A stretch of 64,000 bases of DNA from Macrolepiota albuminosa (Eukaryota; Basidiomycota; Agaricomycetes; Agaricales; Agaricaceae). The notes beneath the pieces were generated by a model. It made no database searches, was not told the origin of the DNA, and was given only the letters and a program-made list of their open reading frames with translations. Shown here one piece after another: positions 23,772-35,763 of the stretch. Location: positions 3,892,183 to 3,956,182 of the forward strand of contig JAMWFC010000117.1 of NCBI GenBank assembly GCA_027475525.1, given 5' to 3'. The position numbers were made by a program, and so were the translations under genes. Positions within the stretch are counted from its first letter, which is position 1, and the number at the start of each line of letters is the position of its first letter.

Positions 23772-23925
23772 CAACGCAGGTAATATATAATACATCCAAT
23801 GCCGATTTTGATGCTGATTATGATTGGTTAGAGCATAACTATATTTTGCAACGCAGGTAATATATAATACATCCAATGCCGATTTTGATGCTGATTATGA
23901 TTGGTTAGAGCATAACTATATTTTG
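23772..23925. repeat. 77-bp tandem duplication, perfect
   Basis: 23772-23848 equals 23849-23925. Confidence 0.97.
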
Positions 23926-23933
23926 TTTGAATG

Positions 23934-23978
23934 AGGGGGAGGGGATGGGGGGGGGGGGAGAGAGAGAGAGATAGAGGG
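23934..23978. repeat. G-run and GA repeat
   Basis: Simple-sequence tract of G followed by AG dinucleotides. Confidence 0.85.
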
Positions 23979-24253
23979 TTAATACAAATATCCGGTGAGT
24001 CATAATATTGTATTATAATACCATAGTTCATTTACCGACGCATCTTAAGTCAGCGTTGTGGCTTGCCGGCTACATAAAATCGAACAGGCATCTTAGGGTT
24101 TGTATGTATCATCACACCTGTGTGTGATGGCATTTCTTCGTGAGTATGTTATTGCTGTCTGAAACCAGTACATTGTTTTGGTCCCAGGTATGCAGCCACC
24201 TGGGTGAAGAGGCGCATAGGACGTCGGCCTCCTCCAAAGTATTCACTTGTTCG

Positions 24254-24283
24254 TAAATAAATAAATAAATAAATAAATAAATA
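24254..24283. repeat. (AAAT)n microsatellite
   Basis: About seven tetranucleotide units. Confidence 0.9.
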
Positions 24284-24425
24284 TATGATCTATTTGTCGT
24301 TATGGCTGTGTACCATTCGAATATGCGGCCGTTGCATAGCCACTATAATCATGAACATACATTTTATATTATATATTTAATTATTTGTTGTCAATATAGT
24401 AATAGCGTGTAATTTCATGCATATA

Positions 24426-24467
24426 GTGGCTGTGTATCAATCGTATATTCGACTGATATACAGCCAC
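24426..24467. repeat. GTGGCTGTG inverted repeat
   Basis: Arms 24426-24439 and 24454-24467 pair at 13 of 14 positions. A weaker copy with the same outer word lies at 24774-24815, and single arms occur nearby (CATAGCCAC near 24338). Could be ends of a small non-autonomous element. Confidence 0.55.
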
Positions 24468-25095
24468 CAGGGGTTGTGTCCAACGATCGCTTGCTGGCTT
24501 AGTCGCATCCTAACAGGCCCTTTCTATCATAATAGCCTTATCCTTCAAACTCTTCCTTTATGTAAATAGTGGATTTCGCTCACGGTGGTGGCAATCTTTC
24601 TTCATTGGGTTTTTGATGCTACCCCAATTGCACCCTTTTAGTTGTGCCTATACTGTTCAGCTGTGGCTACCGAGGTGTTTCCTATCTGATATGTCCTTAG
24701 CTACCATGTAGCGGAAGTAGATAGCATTGTAGACGTATGGCTGTATTTAATTATTTATCCCAATCGTGTTATTGTGGCTGTGCATCGTTCGAGTATACTA
24801 TTGCTGTACAGCCACGAGTTCTGTGCTTGCTACATGTATTCCGTATTATTACATTCTTTCGAGTGCGAAACAATCTAATTGAATCTAACACGTGTAATAT
24901 TGCTTTTACCTTCACGTATCGTTTGAGGTGATATAACTATTTATCCGTCGATGTCGTATTTAATCTTTCTTGGTCCGCGGTTTATAAAGGTATCGTACTT
25001 AGATAATTCATTGATCAAGCATTAAGGGAGAAAAAATAATAATAATAATAATAATATACATATAATTCCCTTTGGTAGGTATTGCCAAACCGTTC

Positions 25096-25251
25096 GTCCA
25101 TACGGTCGATTATATAATCGATGTATTATTTTGATGCGATGACACTTATTACAACATGTTGTTTTGATGATGAGTCTATATGGTCGATTATATAATCAAT
25201 GTATTACTTTGATGCGATGACACTTATTACAACATGTTGTTTTGATGATGA
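25096..25251. repeat. 78-bp tandem duplication, imperfect
   Basis: 25096-25173 versus 25174-25251 with about four transitions. One base longer and more diverged than the 77-bp set. Confidence 0.85.
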
Positions 25252-25285
25252 TACTTATTTATTACTGTATTAACTGGGAAAAATA

Positions 25286-25286
<1 letters not shown>

Positions 25287-25316
<30 letters not shown>
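25287..25316. repeat. 30-bp A homopolymer
   Basis: Uninterrupted A-run, on the minus strand a T-run; length is likely unreliable. Confidence 0.9.
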
Positions 25317-25317
<1 letters not shown>

Positions 25318-25553
25318 AACACAAACAAATGACACAACATGATGTGGGCGGTAGTACGTGGTATGTTAGCGCTATGGACGGTGGTATATGCGGTGCTCGG
25401 TACTGGGGTTAATATAGAAAGGCAATGAGGGAACGGCGATGAGAGCTTGCGGAACAATTCAGCAGGGACGACCGATTGACCAGATGTGAGAAATAGGATA
25501 ACTCGGTGAAAATATAACGGACCGCGTTGGGTAAAAATGTCTCAAGAGGTAGT

Positions 25554-25707
25554 ATCAAAGCCATCGTAAGATATCAGTCGTCAATGTTCATGTAATTCAA
25601 CATTTGTTGCTCGAAATTGCCGGTACTGACATCAAAGCCATCGTAAGATATCAGTCGTCAATGTTCATGTAATTCAACATTTGTTGCTCGAAATTGCCGG
25701 TACTGAC
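25554..25707. repeat. 77-bp tandem duplication, perfect
   Basis: 25554-25630 equals 25631-25707, at the 3' end of the GDIVAAQ-family gene. Confidence 0.97.
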
Positions 25708-26870
25708 TGCCTTGCCGGCCCTCTGTTGGGGTTCTCCGTCGTCTTCATATGTTCGGAGCTTCCTTTTCACCGGCTCGTAGTCTTTGCATTTGAGCGGTTG
25801 CCCCTTCCTCTTCTTGGTAATTGTCAGAGTGAGAAGAATACATTTATTGTTTATATGGCCGCTCACTAGTGCAAATGTTTCGTCCAGCAGCGTTATCGAT
25901 CTCAAAACTGTTAACATCTTGTACTTCCCTCCCCTCAATGGAACAGTGCAAATGTTTCGTCCAGCAGCGTTATCGATCTCAAAACTGTTAACATCTTGTA
26001 CTTCCCTCCCCTCAATAGAACAACTGCGAAGGATACCTGCGCCGCAACTATATCGCCGATTCGGAAGGACTGCGGTTTGATCCTCTTGAACCTTTGATTT
26101 GTGTGAGCATCTATGTTTTATGGTCGTTGTCCATGTATTCTTATGTTTTATCTCCTTCCAATGTTATCCTTGCTTGCGCATACTCGACGACATTGTCTGA
26201 TGTTCTCTTGAACCCCCCTCGTGCAATTTTTTCGAGAAATCCGTTGGGGTCAGTATCCTTTTCGAACGGAATGTGAACTTCTCGTTTGTCCGAGTCTTTT
26301 GCGGGTGTAAACACCCTATTGTTTGCGTACAATATCTTGTTTCCTTCGTCTGACATTTCTTCCGACCATTCTTCCAGTTTGCCCTCTTTGAACTCCCGGT
26401 CAAATGCTTTGTATACTGTTTTCGCCGCAGCCATGGCATCGTCGAACTGCTGCGTGCCAAGCCTGTCCAGTTTTATTGACTGTTTGAGGTATTTACACTT
26501 CCGATTGAATTCACTACATCCCTATCAGCCATCTTCAATATGTGTAGCATCATTGAACGCTCACTTTATAGATCCTCCTATCTTAAATGGGGGCAGATCT
26601 ATGTCTGCTATTGCACCATACACCATGAATGTTGCTTCCTCGTTCGTCACCTTGCCGTCCTCATCTGCTAGCAGTAGTCTCCATATTTTTGGGCTCTCGT
26701 ATTGCCGGACTATTACCGTATTTTTCCATTCTGGAATCTTCACAATCCATTAAATCTATGTGTGGACACCATACATATATATTTTCATTTCACCTGAAGA
26801 ATGTCATGAAGTCGTGCTTCTCCCTGGTGCTCGTCATACTCGACATGTCGTTCCAAGGTACTTCCTATGT
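25651..26870 (-). CDS. Multicopy Agaricomycete family protein (GDIVAAQ family), multi-exon
   Basis: Exons 26737-26575, 26514-26184 and 26091 onward join in frame through GT-AG introns. Conserved-looking blocks: IPEWKNTVIVRQYES, WRLLLADEDGKVTNEEA, FNRKCKYLKQSIKLDR, NRVFTPAKDSDKREVHIPFE, NGFLEKIARGGF, then FRIGDIVAAQVSFAVVLLRGG and MLTVLRSITLLD. A basic tail ends at 25651. A probable 54-nt intron follows DETFAL (about 25870-25817). An upstream exon near 26870-26805 (EYDEHQGEARLHDILQ) precedes it; the true start is not found. I remember this architecture as a dispersed family of unknown role in Agaricomycetes. No stop interrupts it once one copy of each 77-bp duplication (25554-25707, 25869-26022) is ignored. 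Confidence 0.68.
25869..26022. repeat. 77-bp tandem duplication, one difference
   Basis: 25869-25945 versus 25946-26022; one G/A difference. Interrupts the last exons of the GDIVAAQ-family gene. Confidence 0.96.
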
Positions 26871-26872
26871 CA

Positions 26873-27026
26873 ATGTCCGTGTAAATATATATATTTTTCT
26901 TTTATAATTCTAAAAGGCTTCATTCAGTACGCACTTGCATTGCTTTCGTATGTCCGTGTAAATATATATATTTTTCTTTTATAATTCTAAAAGGCTTCAT
27001 TCAGTACGCACTTGCATTGCTTTCGT
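26873..27026. repeat. 77-bp tandem duplication, perfect
   Basis: 26873-26949 equals 26950-27026. Confidence 0.96.
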
Positions 27027-28146
27027 TGTACTCGTTGTTCATTTGTGTATACGTGTATGCGATGATAAGATGGGCTACGGAATGTCTGGTGAGCTGATGC
27101 TGTCTCATGTCGTACGGCAGACGTCTATTATAAACATCTTTTCAGGGTCGACTATCTGCGTGGCTTCTTGTTCTCATGTCGCGTTGCATCGGTATAATTC
27201 AGACAACGTTTAAGGGTCGACTGTCTGTCTGGCTTCTTAGCGATTCGGATATATTTTATCTCTCCTATTCAACGTGTTTGGAAAGATAAGACCGACCCGA
27301 TTTGTTGCGTCTCCCTGTCTGCAAAACCTCTAACTGTCTCACAGGCAACTTCTTTCCCATGGATTCTCCCGTCCCATGGGATTGTGTTCTTTTCTCTTTG
27401 TTTCGAAGCATGTGCATTTCCGCGTCGATATATTGCTTATTCCGTTGTATCAGTTTATTTGATTTTGGCTTATAGATTGTCTGTTCCCTTGATACTGAGT
27501 GGGTTACTTGCTTCTATCATCTTTTAGGATTGAAATAGGTTAATTCAAACTGACTGATTAGTTTGCCTATTCATATTACCTACATATTACTCTGTTATTA
27601 CTATGGGATTGAACAAGGCTACTTCAAATTAACCTTTTGGCTTGCCTATTGTATCCCTTCCTTCTTACACCGTTATTGCTACGTTTCTCGTAGTATCTGG
27701 ATCTTTCCGCTTTTTTGCTTTTCTACATCCAGGCTCGCTGGTCTGGCGCATGTAGAGCTTATGTGAAGTCGCGTTTTCTTACGCAGGTGGTGTCGTTCAA
27801 TTTGTCTAAGCGATTATTAATTATTCTTTATCCGTCTACCGAATGGCTGGCTCAAATCTTCTAACCCAATGTAAACTCCGTGTTTCTGTATTTTTATTTT
27901 TATTTTTATTTGTTTTAAACCCTTTTTCCCCTATATTTGGCTTGTATATTCAGTTTATCATTCAACCATGGGTACTTGTACTATTATATTTGGATTATTC
28001 AACTTCCGTTACTTTTGATGTTTACGTGTCTGTTAGTCTGCCGGGACACCATAAAACCTGTGTGCTGTAGGCATCCTTATCCTCACTCTTCTGCTCTATC
28101 TATCTCTCGCTGTATTTGTTTCTATTTTGTTATACTTGGTACTATC
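26911..28146. other. Non-coding AT/CT-rich stretch
   Basis: No gene seen. A pyrimidine-rich leader precedes the ATG at 28147. Contains part of the 77-bp duplication at 26873-27026. Confidence 0.5.
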
Positions 28147-31100
28147 ATGCCCCCACGCAAAAAGTCAAAGAAGACCACAGATAAACCAGAAGATGTGACG
28201 CGTCCTTTGTACAAGCAGCTGCAAGCTTTGTAAATTTATGTCTGCCTACGTATTATTTTTATACTGATATATTTGACTATAAGAAATGCAGACCAATTGA
28301 ATGTGTGCGTTATGTAATCGTTTGTATGTACGACCTTGACATGTGCTATAAGTATATTTGCAGCTGTGTTAGCCGGCAACTTGCCTGTCGATGCTGATTC
28401 TGCATCTTCCTCTTCAGCCAAGCGCAAAATTGGTGTCGCCCGTGATGTGTACATGCTTGTATATCATGTCGATTTCAATGATTGCTTATCGTTTGTAGTG
28501 ATAGTACGCCCTGTACGCCTTCGCCGAAAAAGAAGAGGGCGGGTGGCCCTTCAAGCGTTGAGTCCCTGGTCATGTGCGTACTACTGTTATGTTCTTGACC
28601 TTCGGTTGACTGCATACTGTTCATTTAGACGTGCCTTGGAGAAGCTTTATGTGCGTACTACTGTTATGTTCTTGACCTTCGGTTGACTGCATACTGTTCA
28701 TTTAGACGTGCCTTGGAGAAGCTTTCAGCCAGTACAGATGATGTAACGTCCACTCCAACTGGGCAAACTATGTTAGTCGGATTACACTATTTGTAATATG
28801 ATCCACCTGAAAATGTTGTTTCTCATATATCTTCAGGCGCAGTCGCACCCTTTCAGATAACCCTCAGGTTGCAGGGGTCACGAAATCGACCACACGTATC
28901 CTTTCCAACATAAAGGCTGATGATAACTCAGTGCCTGAAAATTCCCCGGATAACAGAAATAGCATCATATCGCTTGCAGAAAGCGACGATTTGCTGGAAG
29001 TGTCAGTATTTTATATTTAAATTTATTGTAAATACTGCTCATGCAGTGTATCTTTTATTTTTATTCTTATTAGTGGTATCGGTACATCTTGCGTTCGTAA
29101 ACCGCCTGCCCATTCGTTGGACAACAAAATTCTACGCTATTAGTGAATCTAATGTCGATAAAGACGCCTCCGACGATGGGGTCGATGGGAGTGGCTTTGA
29201 GTCGTTGGAATTACCCAATGATGAAGCTGATGCAGCAGACTTAGTTTTCTCAGACAGTGCGCCAATTGCATGCGACAATTCCAATGCCGAATCATTAGGG
29301 TTTGCTGCCTCCGCCGACGAGCAAGAGAGTGCTGGTGATAACAAAGATTGTCGTGTTATGGAAGATGCCAGTACATCTGTGCATGGTGTCGCTACTAAAC
29401 ACGACGATCCTGTCAATGTTGGTGCTGGTGAACACTATGATATTGAAGAGTAGCGTCTTATTATTTGCTTGATTGATTTCTGCATTCTGATTTTTTTTTT
29501 ATTATTATTATTAGATTTGACGGTGCTACTAATCCGACTGTTATGGTTACTAATCCTCCGGTTATGCAGCCAGATGTACAGGATCCTATGTTCGCCGCTA
29601 CATATAATACCCTCCCATCTCTTCCGTATGTCTGTTTATAGCATCCGCATTGCAATAAGTACCGTTCTGTTACCATTTATTGACGTATTTTTCGCACAGT
29701 CGCGTGTTCAATATCATACCGTATGGATATGATAAACAAATCAGTGATGGATCAGTGCGATTTGCACGTATATCAGCCGTGACATCGAAGATGTCCAGAG
29801 AAAATGCAGAGTATGTGATTATGTTGTCTTGTTCATGTGCATCATCGTTACACACGTTTATAGGTCTTTGGTTCGAGGCCTCTTGTGGGTCGTGATTATG
29901 TTGTCTTGTTCATGTGCATCATCGTTACACACGTTTATAGGTCTTTGGTTCGAGGCCTCTTGTGGGTCGAACATGGCTTATACATGCATTCAGCTCGCAT
30001 ACATCCTGATAATCTTACTGCCAAATCTCGTCGCCTTGCATTAAATAATGGGGGTAACGCTTTTTGCATCGACGTCATGTTCGGCGTCGTGTCTGCTTCT
30101 CATCTCTTCGATTCCGGCGTAGAAGTCGGCAGTTACTCGTCCCCCTATAAACAGAAACAATTGATGATTGTGCCATTCCAGCAAGAATTCCTACGTTCTA
30201 TGGCCAATGTTGGAAACGCGTTGGGATTACGTTCTGATCCCATGGGCTCTTACTCAAGCTATGGGATGGCCTTTGTAACCAGAGGCGAAGGGAAGAGCGT
30301 GTCCTTCAAAAACTGTAAATTTTCAACTTGCGTGTAGCATACCTTTGTGTTGACTGCACTTTGTAGCGGGTGGCTACTCAGTGCCTGCTCTTTCGAAGCC
30401 TCCTGTACTTACAGATGATTCCATGTTTTCTGTCAAATCTGCTCCTATCGTACCGACTCCGAAGTTCAAGAGAAGCCTCCTGTACTTACAGATGATTCCA
30501 TGTTTTCTGTCAAATCTGCTCCTATCGTACCGACTCCGAAGTTCAAGAATTCTGTGGAGGCAGTAATAAATTATGAATCGACAGGTGTGTCTTCCATGTC
30601 ATTATTTGACTACTTATTTATTTCTTTCTTTCCAGTTCCTGTATACGACGGTCGCTCAGAAACTGGGCCTGCCTTTTGGTTTTTGGCTGCCGACTTCAAT
30701 GCTATCACTAGTTGGCGCTCATACAATGGTAACACGTCCGATGTTCCCGAGGGGTCCGTTGTTGCCATGGGTTACACAGCTGGATGGTTTGAAGGTTCCT
30801 CTTCAGTGTACGTTCACTATTTGTTACGATATTCTTATTGGTTATTTATTTACTTATTTTTAGGTTCCTTTCTACTAACATCAAGTTCGTCATGGTTCTT
30901 CACACCCCTGATCTTGTTGTGGTTGGTGGTGCAGGCACCAGGCGCATGGCATCCTTGATGAAACCCGGTGGTCTTGAAGGGCCTGCATCTGGTGCTCCGG
31001 GAGGGTCGAAAGCTATTTCTTCTTCTGGTTCTGTGGGTGGTATACCCTCCGAACGCTGTAGTGCCAGCGCCAAGACGTCTCGCGTTGCTGGTTCGACTGC

Positions 31101-31218
31101 TTCTCCCCGATCTGGTGTTGGTATATCGGCATCGGCCACAACTCGTGGTGCTACCTCTAAGCCGACTCGTTCTGCTGGGCTACCCAAGGGGAAAGGTAAA
31201 AATAAAGAAGTAATCTGA
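28147..31218 (+). CDS. Multi-exon gene with a YDxR...VGYT-type domain, unknown function
   Basis: About twelve exons can be traced: 28147-28229, 28364-28448, 28505-28573, 28706-28771, 28837-29001, 29074-29449, 29515-29625, 29700-29810, 29941-30314, 30367-30584, 30636-30807, 30864-31218. The N-terminus is basic (MPPRKKSKKTT, TPSPKKKRAGG), the next part disordered and acidic. A folded core follows (RVFNIIPYGYDKQISDGS, GLLWVEHGLYMHSARIHPD, CIDVMFGVVSASHLF), then VPVYDGRS...VPEGSVVAMGYTAG and STNIKFVMVLHTPD, and a Ser/Gly/Lys-rich tail. The exon 1-2 junction and a point near 29140 do not keep frame. Three 77-bp duplications fall inside (28572, 29815, 30395). The YDGR...VGYT block recurs, from memory, in many Agaricomycete proteins of unknown role. 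Confidence 0.68.
28572..28725. repeat. 77-bp tandem duplication, perfect
   Basis: 28572-28648 equals 28649-28725; duplicates an intron and the start of the next exon. Confidence 0.97.
29815..29968. repeat. 77-bp tandem duplication, perfect
   Basis: 29815-29891 equals 29892-29968; duplicates an intron end and exon start. Confidence 0.97.
30395..30548. repeat. 77-bp tandem duplication, perfect
   Basis: 30395-30471 equals 30472-30548, inside a coding exon. Confidence 0.97.
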
Positions 31219-32025
31219 TTGCTGTCACGTGGACCGCGTATAGTTCCTTTATTTTTCCGCGCCTGTCAGTACAAGCTTGATTTTGTTATTTGCCGTGTTC
31301 TGATACCTTTTTTTTTGCTTTGCTGGACTATGTCGTACTATTTCTGCGTACATCACTGTGTTTGACTACAAAATATGGTGTGATGTACCGAATTGATATT
31401 GTTTTCAATTTGCCGGCGGACTCATGTAAGAGTGTTATGGACATATAAAACTAAATCGGTATGACCTTCATATTTGTTGATATTATAGCGCGTACTTACT
31501 GTTTGATGGTTTTACTTGCTAAAGGTTGTGTCTGGTTTGTATGACTAATCTTTGTTATTTGAATTCGTACCTAGTTACTCTGATGTCAAACTAAATATGG
31601 GCCACTATTACATATATATTTTTATTTACTGAAAATTATGATTTTTATTTTGTACATATATATATAGGTGGCGAGTTAACACCTCCAAACCTCTGTCTTG
31701 TACTCCCTCCTGCCCTCTCCACACACACACGTACTTTCTGATATTTTGCGAGTTAACACCTCCAAACCTCTGTCTTGTACTCCCTCCTGCCCTCTCCACA
31801 CACACACGTACTTTCTGATATTTTTGTTATATGCCTGTGACTTTCCCTCATCCTCGCTTATCAAACGAGGCTTTCGCGTCCTGTTCCTGGTTCACTGATG
31901 CACTGCTATCGGACGGAGATCTTGCTACCCGCTATGGACGAGACACGGCAATCCACATGAGTGAACGCTGTCGACTTGTTTATTGTTGATGATCCTATAA
32001 TTACATGCTGATATCGTGTTTGTAG
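31219..32025. other. AT-rich stretch between genes
   Basis: No confident gene. Contains a TA-run near 31660 and a 77-bp duplication at 31671-31824 with a CACACACA tract. A possible 5' exon of the next gene around 31860-31960 could not be confirmed. Confidence 0.45.
31671..31824. repeat. 77-bp tandem duplication, perfect
   Basis: 31671-31747 equals 31748-31824. Confidence 0.97.
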
Positions 32026-32920
32026 CAACTTGTTAGCCGTATAATTACAGAGGAAGCTACATTTTCTCCTGCCTGCAAGGATGATCAGTATTCTCTGTTT
32101 CGTGCTCTTATAGTGGGAGATGATGTGCCCACGATAGCTGAAAAGAACCTGACGGATGCTTGATTTCGGATTCTCATGGCCTATCGTGTTGTAGATGTAT
32201 TTGAGATGATGAATGGGGGGGCTATTTGGAGACCCTCTTCATCTGGTCCCGTAGTTGACAACTACAAAGCAGTACGTGTCATTGTTTCTATTGCCTTTTA
32301 TTTCGGAGACCCTCTTCATCTGGTCCCGTAGTTGACAACTACAAAGCAGTACGTGTCATTGTTTCTATTGCCTTTTATCGATTGGCCAAGTACGATATTT
32401 TATGTATTACCTAGCCTATGGGAAGCCTTAATAATATTCCTGCTCTACTGGAGAGATCCCAGAACGCCCTAAACTCTCATATACGTGCACTTCGATCCAA
32501 GGCTTGTAGAGATAAACACTTTGACTCTTCTGCGTATTATTCGTCGGAAGGCGGACCCTTGATTCGTTTGTACTCAAGTCTCGCCCGGCACGTTGGCAAA
32601 AAAAAATGTTGTCACTACACTCATCAACTTGACCTCTGCGGCCCTGCATTTGGGATGTCTTCTTAAGGTACGTTGATATTTATATTGTATGTGTATTGTT
32701 AATGCTGAAAATATCGGTGCTCGTATAAGGGAAATTTATTTCTGCCTACGGACATCGAGTCCATCGAGAGTATGATAGTTTCCGGGTACGATACCATTCG
32801 GTTTAGTTGTTATTTACGTTTTAGAGTTTGATACCGCAGATCAGAGAATGACCAATCTGGCCTCGCACATATTTGCCAAGTTCACGGTTCAGCTCCTCAA
32901 GGTTGCACAACTGTTCTTCA
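32026..32920 (+). pseudogene. Unrecognised spliced gene, mostly open
   Basis: Exons 32026-32271, 32415-32667, about 32740-32778 and about 32825-32910 are linked by GT-AG introns. Reading: RIITEEATFSPACKDDQYSLF, VVDVFEMMNGGAIWRP, NNIPALLERSQNALNSHIRALR, YYSSEGGPLIRLYSSLARH, NVVTTLINLTSAALHLGCLLK, LPTDIESIEKFDTADQRM, HIFAKFTVQLLKVAQ. An in-frame TGA (32160-32162, Arg expected) and a frame change at the nine-base A-run 32598-32606 interrupt it; the latter may be a sequencing error. A 77-bp duplication covers the first donor site. Helical, Leu-rich; family not recognised. It may belong to the following gene. Confidence 0.5.
32225..32378. repeat. 77-bp tandem duplication, one difference
   Basis: 32225-32301 versus 32302-32378; one T/C difference. 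Confidence 0.95.
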
Positions 32921-34753
32921 TAATTCTTTGTATATTGTGTTGGCCATATTGCCTCTCATGTTACTCAATCCTTGCGAGTATAATGAAGTTGGCGCGAAGG
33001 ATACAGTGTTTAAGGTGTGATTGTTCTTTCGCGTGCCATATTGATAGTTAAATGTATTGTTAATGTGTTAGTTATGGAATCACATAGGAGGGCTAGAACG
33101 ACCTACTGCTGTAGTGGAAGCGGATCAGGCGTTGTGGAAGGTGTTGTTTTCTGCAGCTCTGGGGGGGAACCTCCTACAGGAACTCAGATCCGCGTTTCAA
33201 CATCTGGAGGGGGTTGTGAGGGATGCCGCGCCTCATTGGCTGAACCTCGTGAACAGGTCTTCGAGCGTCCCTGCTATCCTATCTTCGCAAACCGATGTAA
33301 TTGATGCGCTCGATATGGTGGTATATTCCGATGTTTTGCCTTTTCCTGACAATTCTTTACCCCTGCCCTCACCATCCGGAAGCGCCTACGGTACCGACAT
33401 CACTGTGCTCAATGATTCCCGTTCATCTGGAATTACGAATGATAACGAGTTCGACAACGACGGTCTTCGTGATAAAAATGTGTATCCTTCTCAATCTGCT
33501 GGTAGCGATCCGTATCGTCAACCTATCGATGATGACAATTCTTGCGATACTCGTAGGACACGTATGTCACCTTTATGAGATACTACCGACGATCCGTTCA
33601 ACGACGATGTCCATGCTGGCAGTAAAAATCTGAGCAAGTCGACGAACAAAACTGGACAACCTGGTGGGCGTGATGCGGCAGACAGACGTCCATCTTTCGT
33701 GTCTCCTCCTCCGTATTCTTTAAACGATGAGGATGATTCTCCTTCTGATGGGCCCACCAATGTCTGTATTGATAGAAGATATTCACTTGGTAGAGGTGAC
33801 GATATCAATGATGAGCAAACCGTACTCGATATCCCTGACGTCAATCCGTCATCCTCCGACAACCTTAATCCTCCATCGGATGAAGAAACTGCGGTTTCGG
33901 TTCCCAAAAGTAACGTATCGGAAAAGCGGTTGCGAAGATCTGATAAACCAAGTAATCGGCCGTCTATTCCTTCTCCCAAAAGGAAAAGACGAGCGCGCAA
34001 GACTGCCAAAACTGTCGAAGGTACGCATGGTGACGGTATTGACAGGACATGGCCTACCAAATGCGTTCCTCGTGTCCTCATTGATTTGACTCTTGACGTT
34101 ACTATATGTAACCCGTTGAATGTGATTACTATGTTATTTCACTGTATGACATATGACTTCAGGACTTGGAGTTCGACGAGTTTGATGTCGATGTATCCGA
34201 CAATGTTGTATTTGTGACTGGTGAACGTCCTGTTGAGTATGAAATTCATGGGACGAACCGCGCATATTGGTTTACTCCCAAGTTCCATGTAAGTACTGTA
34301 ATCTGTTTCCATAACTGCTGCTGGACACCCTACAGTTAAAAGAGGATTTACAATGGTTTTACTCACTTCACGACTCGGTCGTTAGGGGGTCGACTAGACC
34401 GACGTTTGTCAAGATTGCTTCTATGGATGAATTGACGGACCCCACTAATACCAGCATATCTAAATATCTGACCGACCATGCTGCCGTATTGATCAAAGGC
34501 ATCGACCATGTAGACAACGGATTTACCGGTGCAACACTGGCATCCGTCTGCAACATATACAGTGTTACCACTATTCATGGTACGCCTGTTTGTGTGTTCC
34601 TGCTTTTCATTACATACACTTACATATGATAGATTTCACATCGCTAGATACTCAACGTATGTGTAGATGTTCCCCGATTGACATGTTTGCTGCTGTTTTG
34701 TCTGCGGAACCGCGGGCTCTGAGCACTCTCAATATGCCTGCAGTACGATGATG

Positions 34754-35763
34754 ACGCCAACTGTGGTTGGATGCGCTGGACGTATACGCAGTACAACACC
34801 ATCTCCAGCGCCTGGCGTACGGGTTTGTGAGGAGTCCCGGCAGGGTCCCGGTGTGCTCGAGCAGAGGTGATAGGGTGATGCGCTAGACGATAGCGCCTCG
34901 GGTGCTACCTAGCAAGTGGTAAGCGTCGTAGTTTAGGAGAAGTTATAGAGAAAGAAACGAATAGCGCAGCGTAGCGTGCCCGTAGGTGGCACCGTAAACG
35001 ACGAAGACGAGATAGACAAAGCTAGCGCCGAACTTGGTGACAAAGTCAGGCAATGCTAGCGCGATTTGAACGCTAAGTGTAACTGGGTGCTCAAGAGGTT
35101 ACGATTCGTTGTTATATACATGGCAAGTAGCTAGTTTTTATACTATGCGCTACATTATTTCCAAAATAAGTCCATTGACGGCGCTACCAATTAGCGCCTC
35201 TCTTCGTGACTGTAGCTAACGGCCACCTGTCAACGGCGACCTGCAGCACATGGGTGACGGCGACCAACGGCGACTCGAAAACTACTTAGAAGTGGTACGA
35301 GTTTGCTCACTTTTTGATGTAATTTAATTGGCCATGCCATTCCGGGGTATGGTCGGGGAATCCTCGACAGACGCCGTGAGCGCTAATTCCGGCGCTAAAC
35401 ATTGTACCATCTTTTGATAGATTTAAATGTCGGGTCTGCGTGTATCCTGTCTCGTCGTCATTGATTCTTTTAGACTTCTGATTGAGGTGCCTCGGTGATT
35501 GACAGCGCCAATTGCTAACTCCTTTCAGTACTGATCGGGGTTTGGTCAGAGTCACCTCCCGCCGTTATGCTAGCGCTATGAGTTCTGAGTCTTCTTGGTC
35601 TTCAAAGTAACTGAGTGGAGTGCGCTGAGGGGCTGATACTGGTGATTGAGATGAATGGATAAGTCTTGCCATAGAGCGCCCGCGCTAGGGCTGCTCTGTA
35701 CTCCAAGGCTGGTCGCTAGAGCCTTTTTAGTGTGTCAAGTGTTGGTCGGCCTATAATGTCCCT
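34754..35763. mobile_element. Putative insertion inside the JmjC-like gene, TAGCGC-rich
   Basis: About 1010 bp separate two coding parts of one gene and do not form a canonical in-frame intron. TGATG stands on both sides (34749-34753 and 35764-35768), a possible 5-bp target duplication. The segment is non-coding and holds about a dozen TAGCGC/GCGCTA hexamers. It could be a solo LTR or non-autonomous element, though it lacks clear TG...CA ends. Confidence 0.4.

Larger units (their letters stand above)
22936..25553. other. Long non-coding stretch with simple repeats
   Basis: No supported gene in about 2.6 kb. Contains a 77-bp duplication (23772-23925), a G-run with GA repeats (23934-23978), (AAAT)n at 24254-24283, two GTGGCTGTG palindromes (24426-24467, 24774-24815), (AAT)n at 25031-25055, a 78-bp imperfect duplication (25096-25251) and a 30-bp A-run (25287-25316). 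Confidence 0.6.

Noticed and set aside
33518..34081. 187-residue minus-strand ORF
   Set aside because: It lies opposite a better-supported coding region of the JmjC-like gene and has the Ser/Leu-rich composition of a shadow frame.
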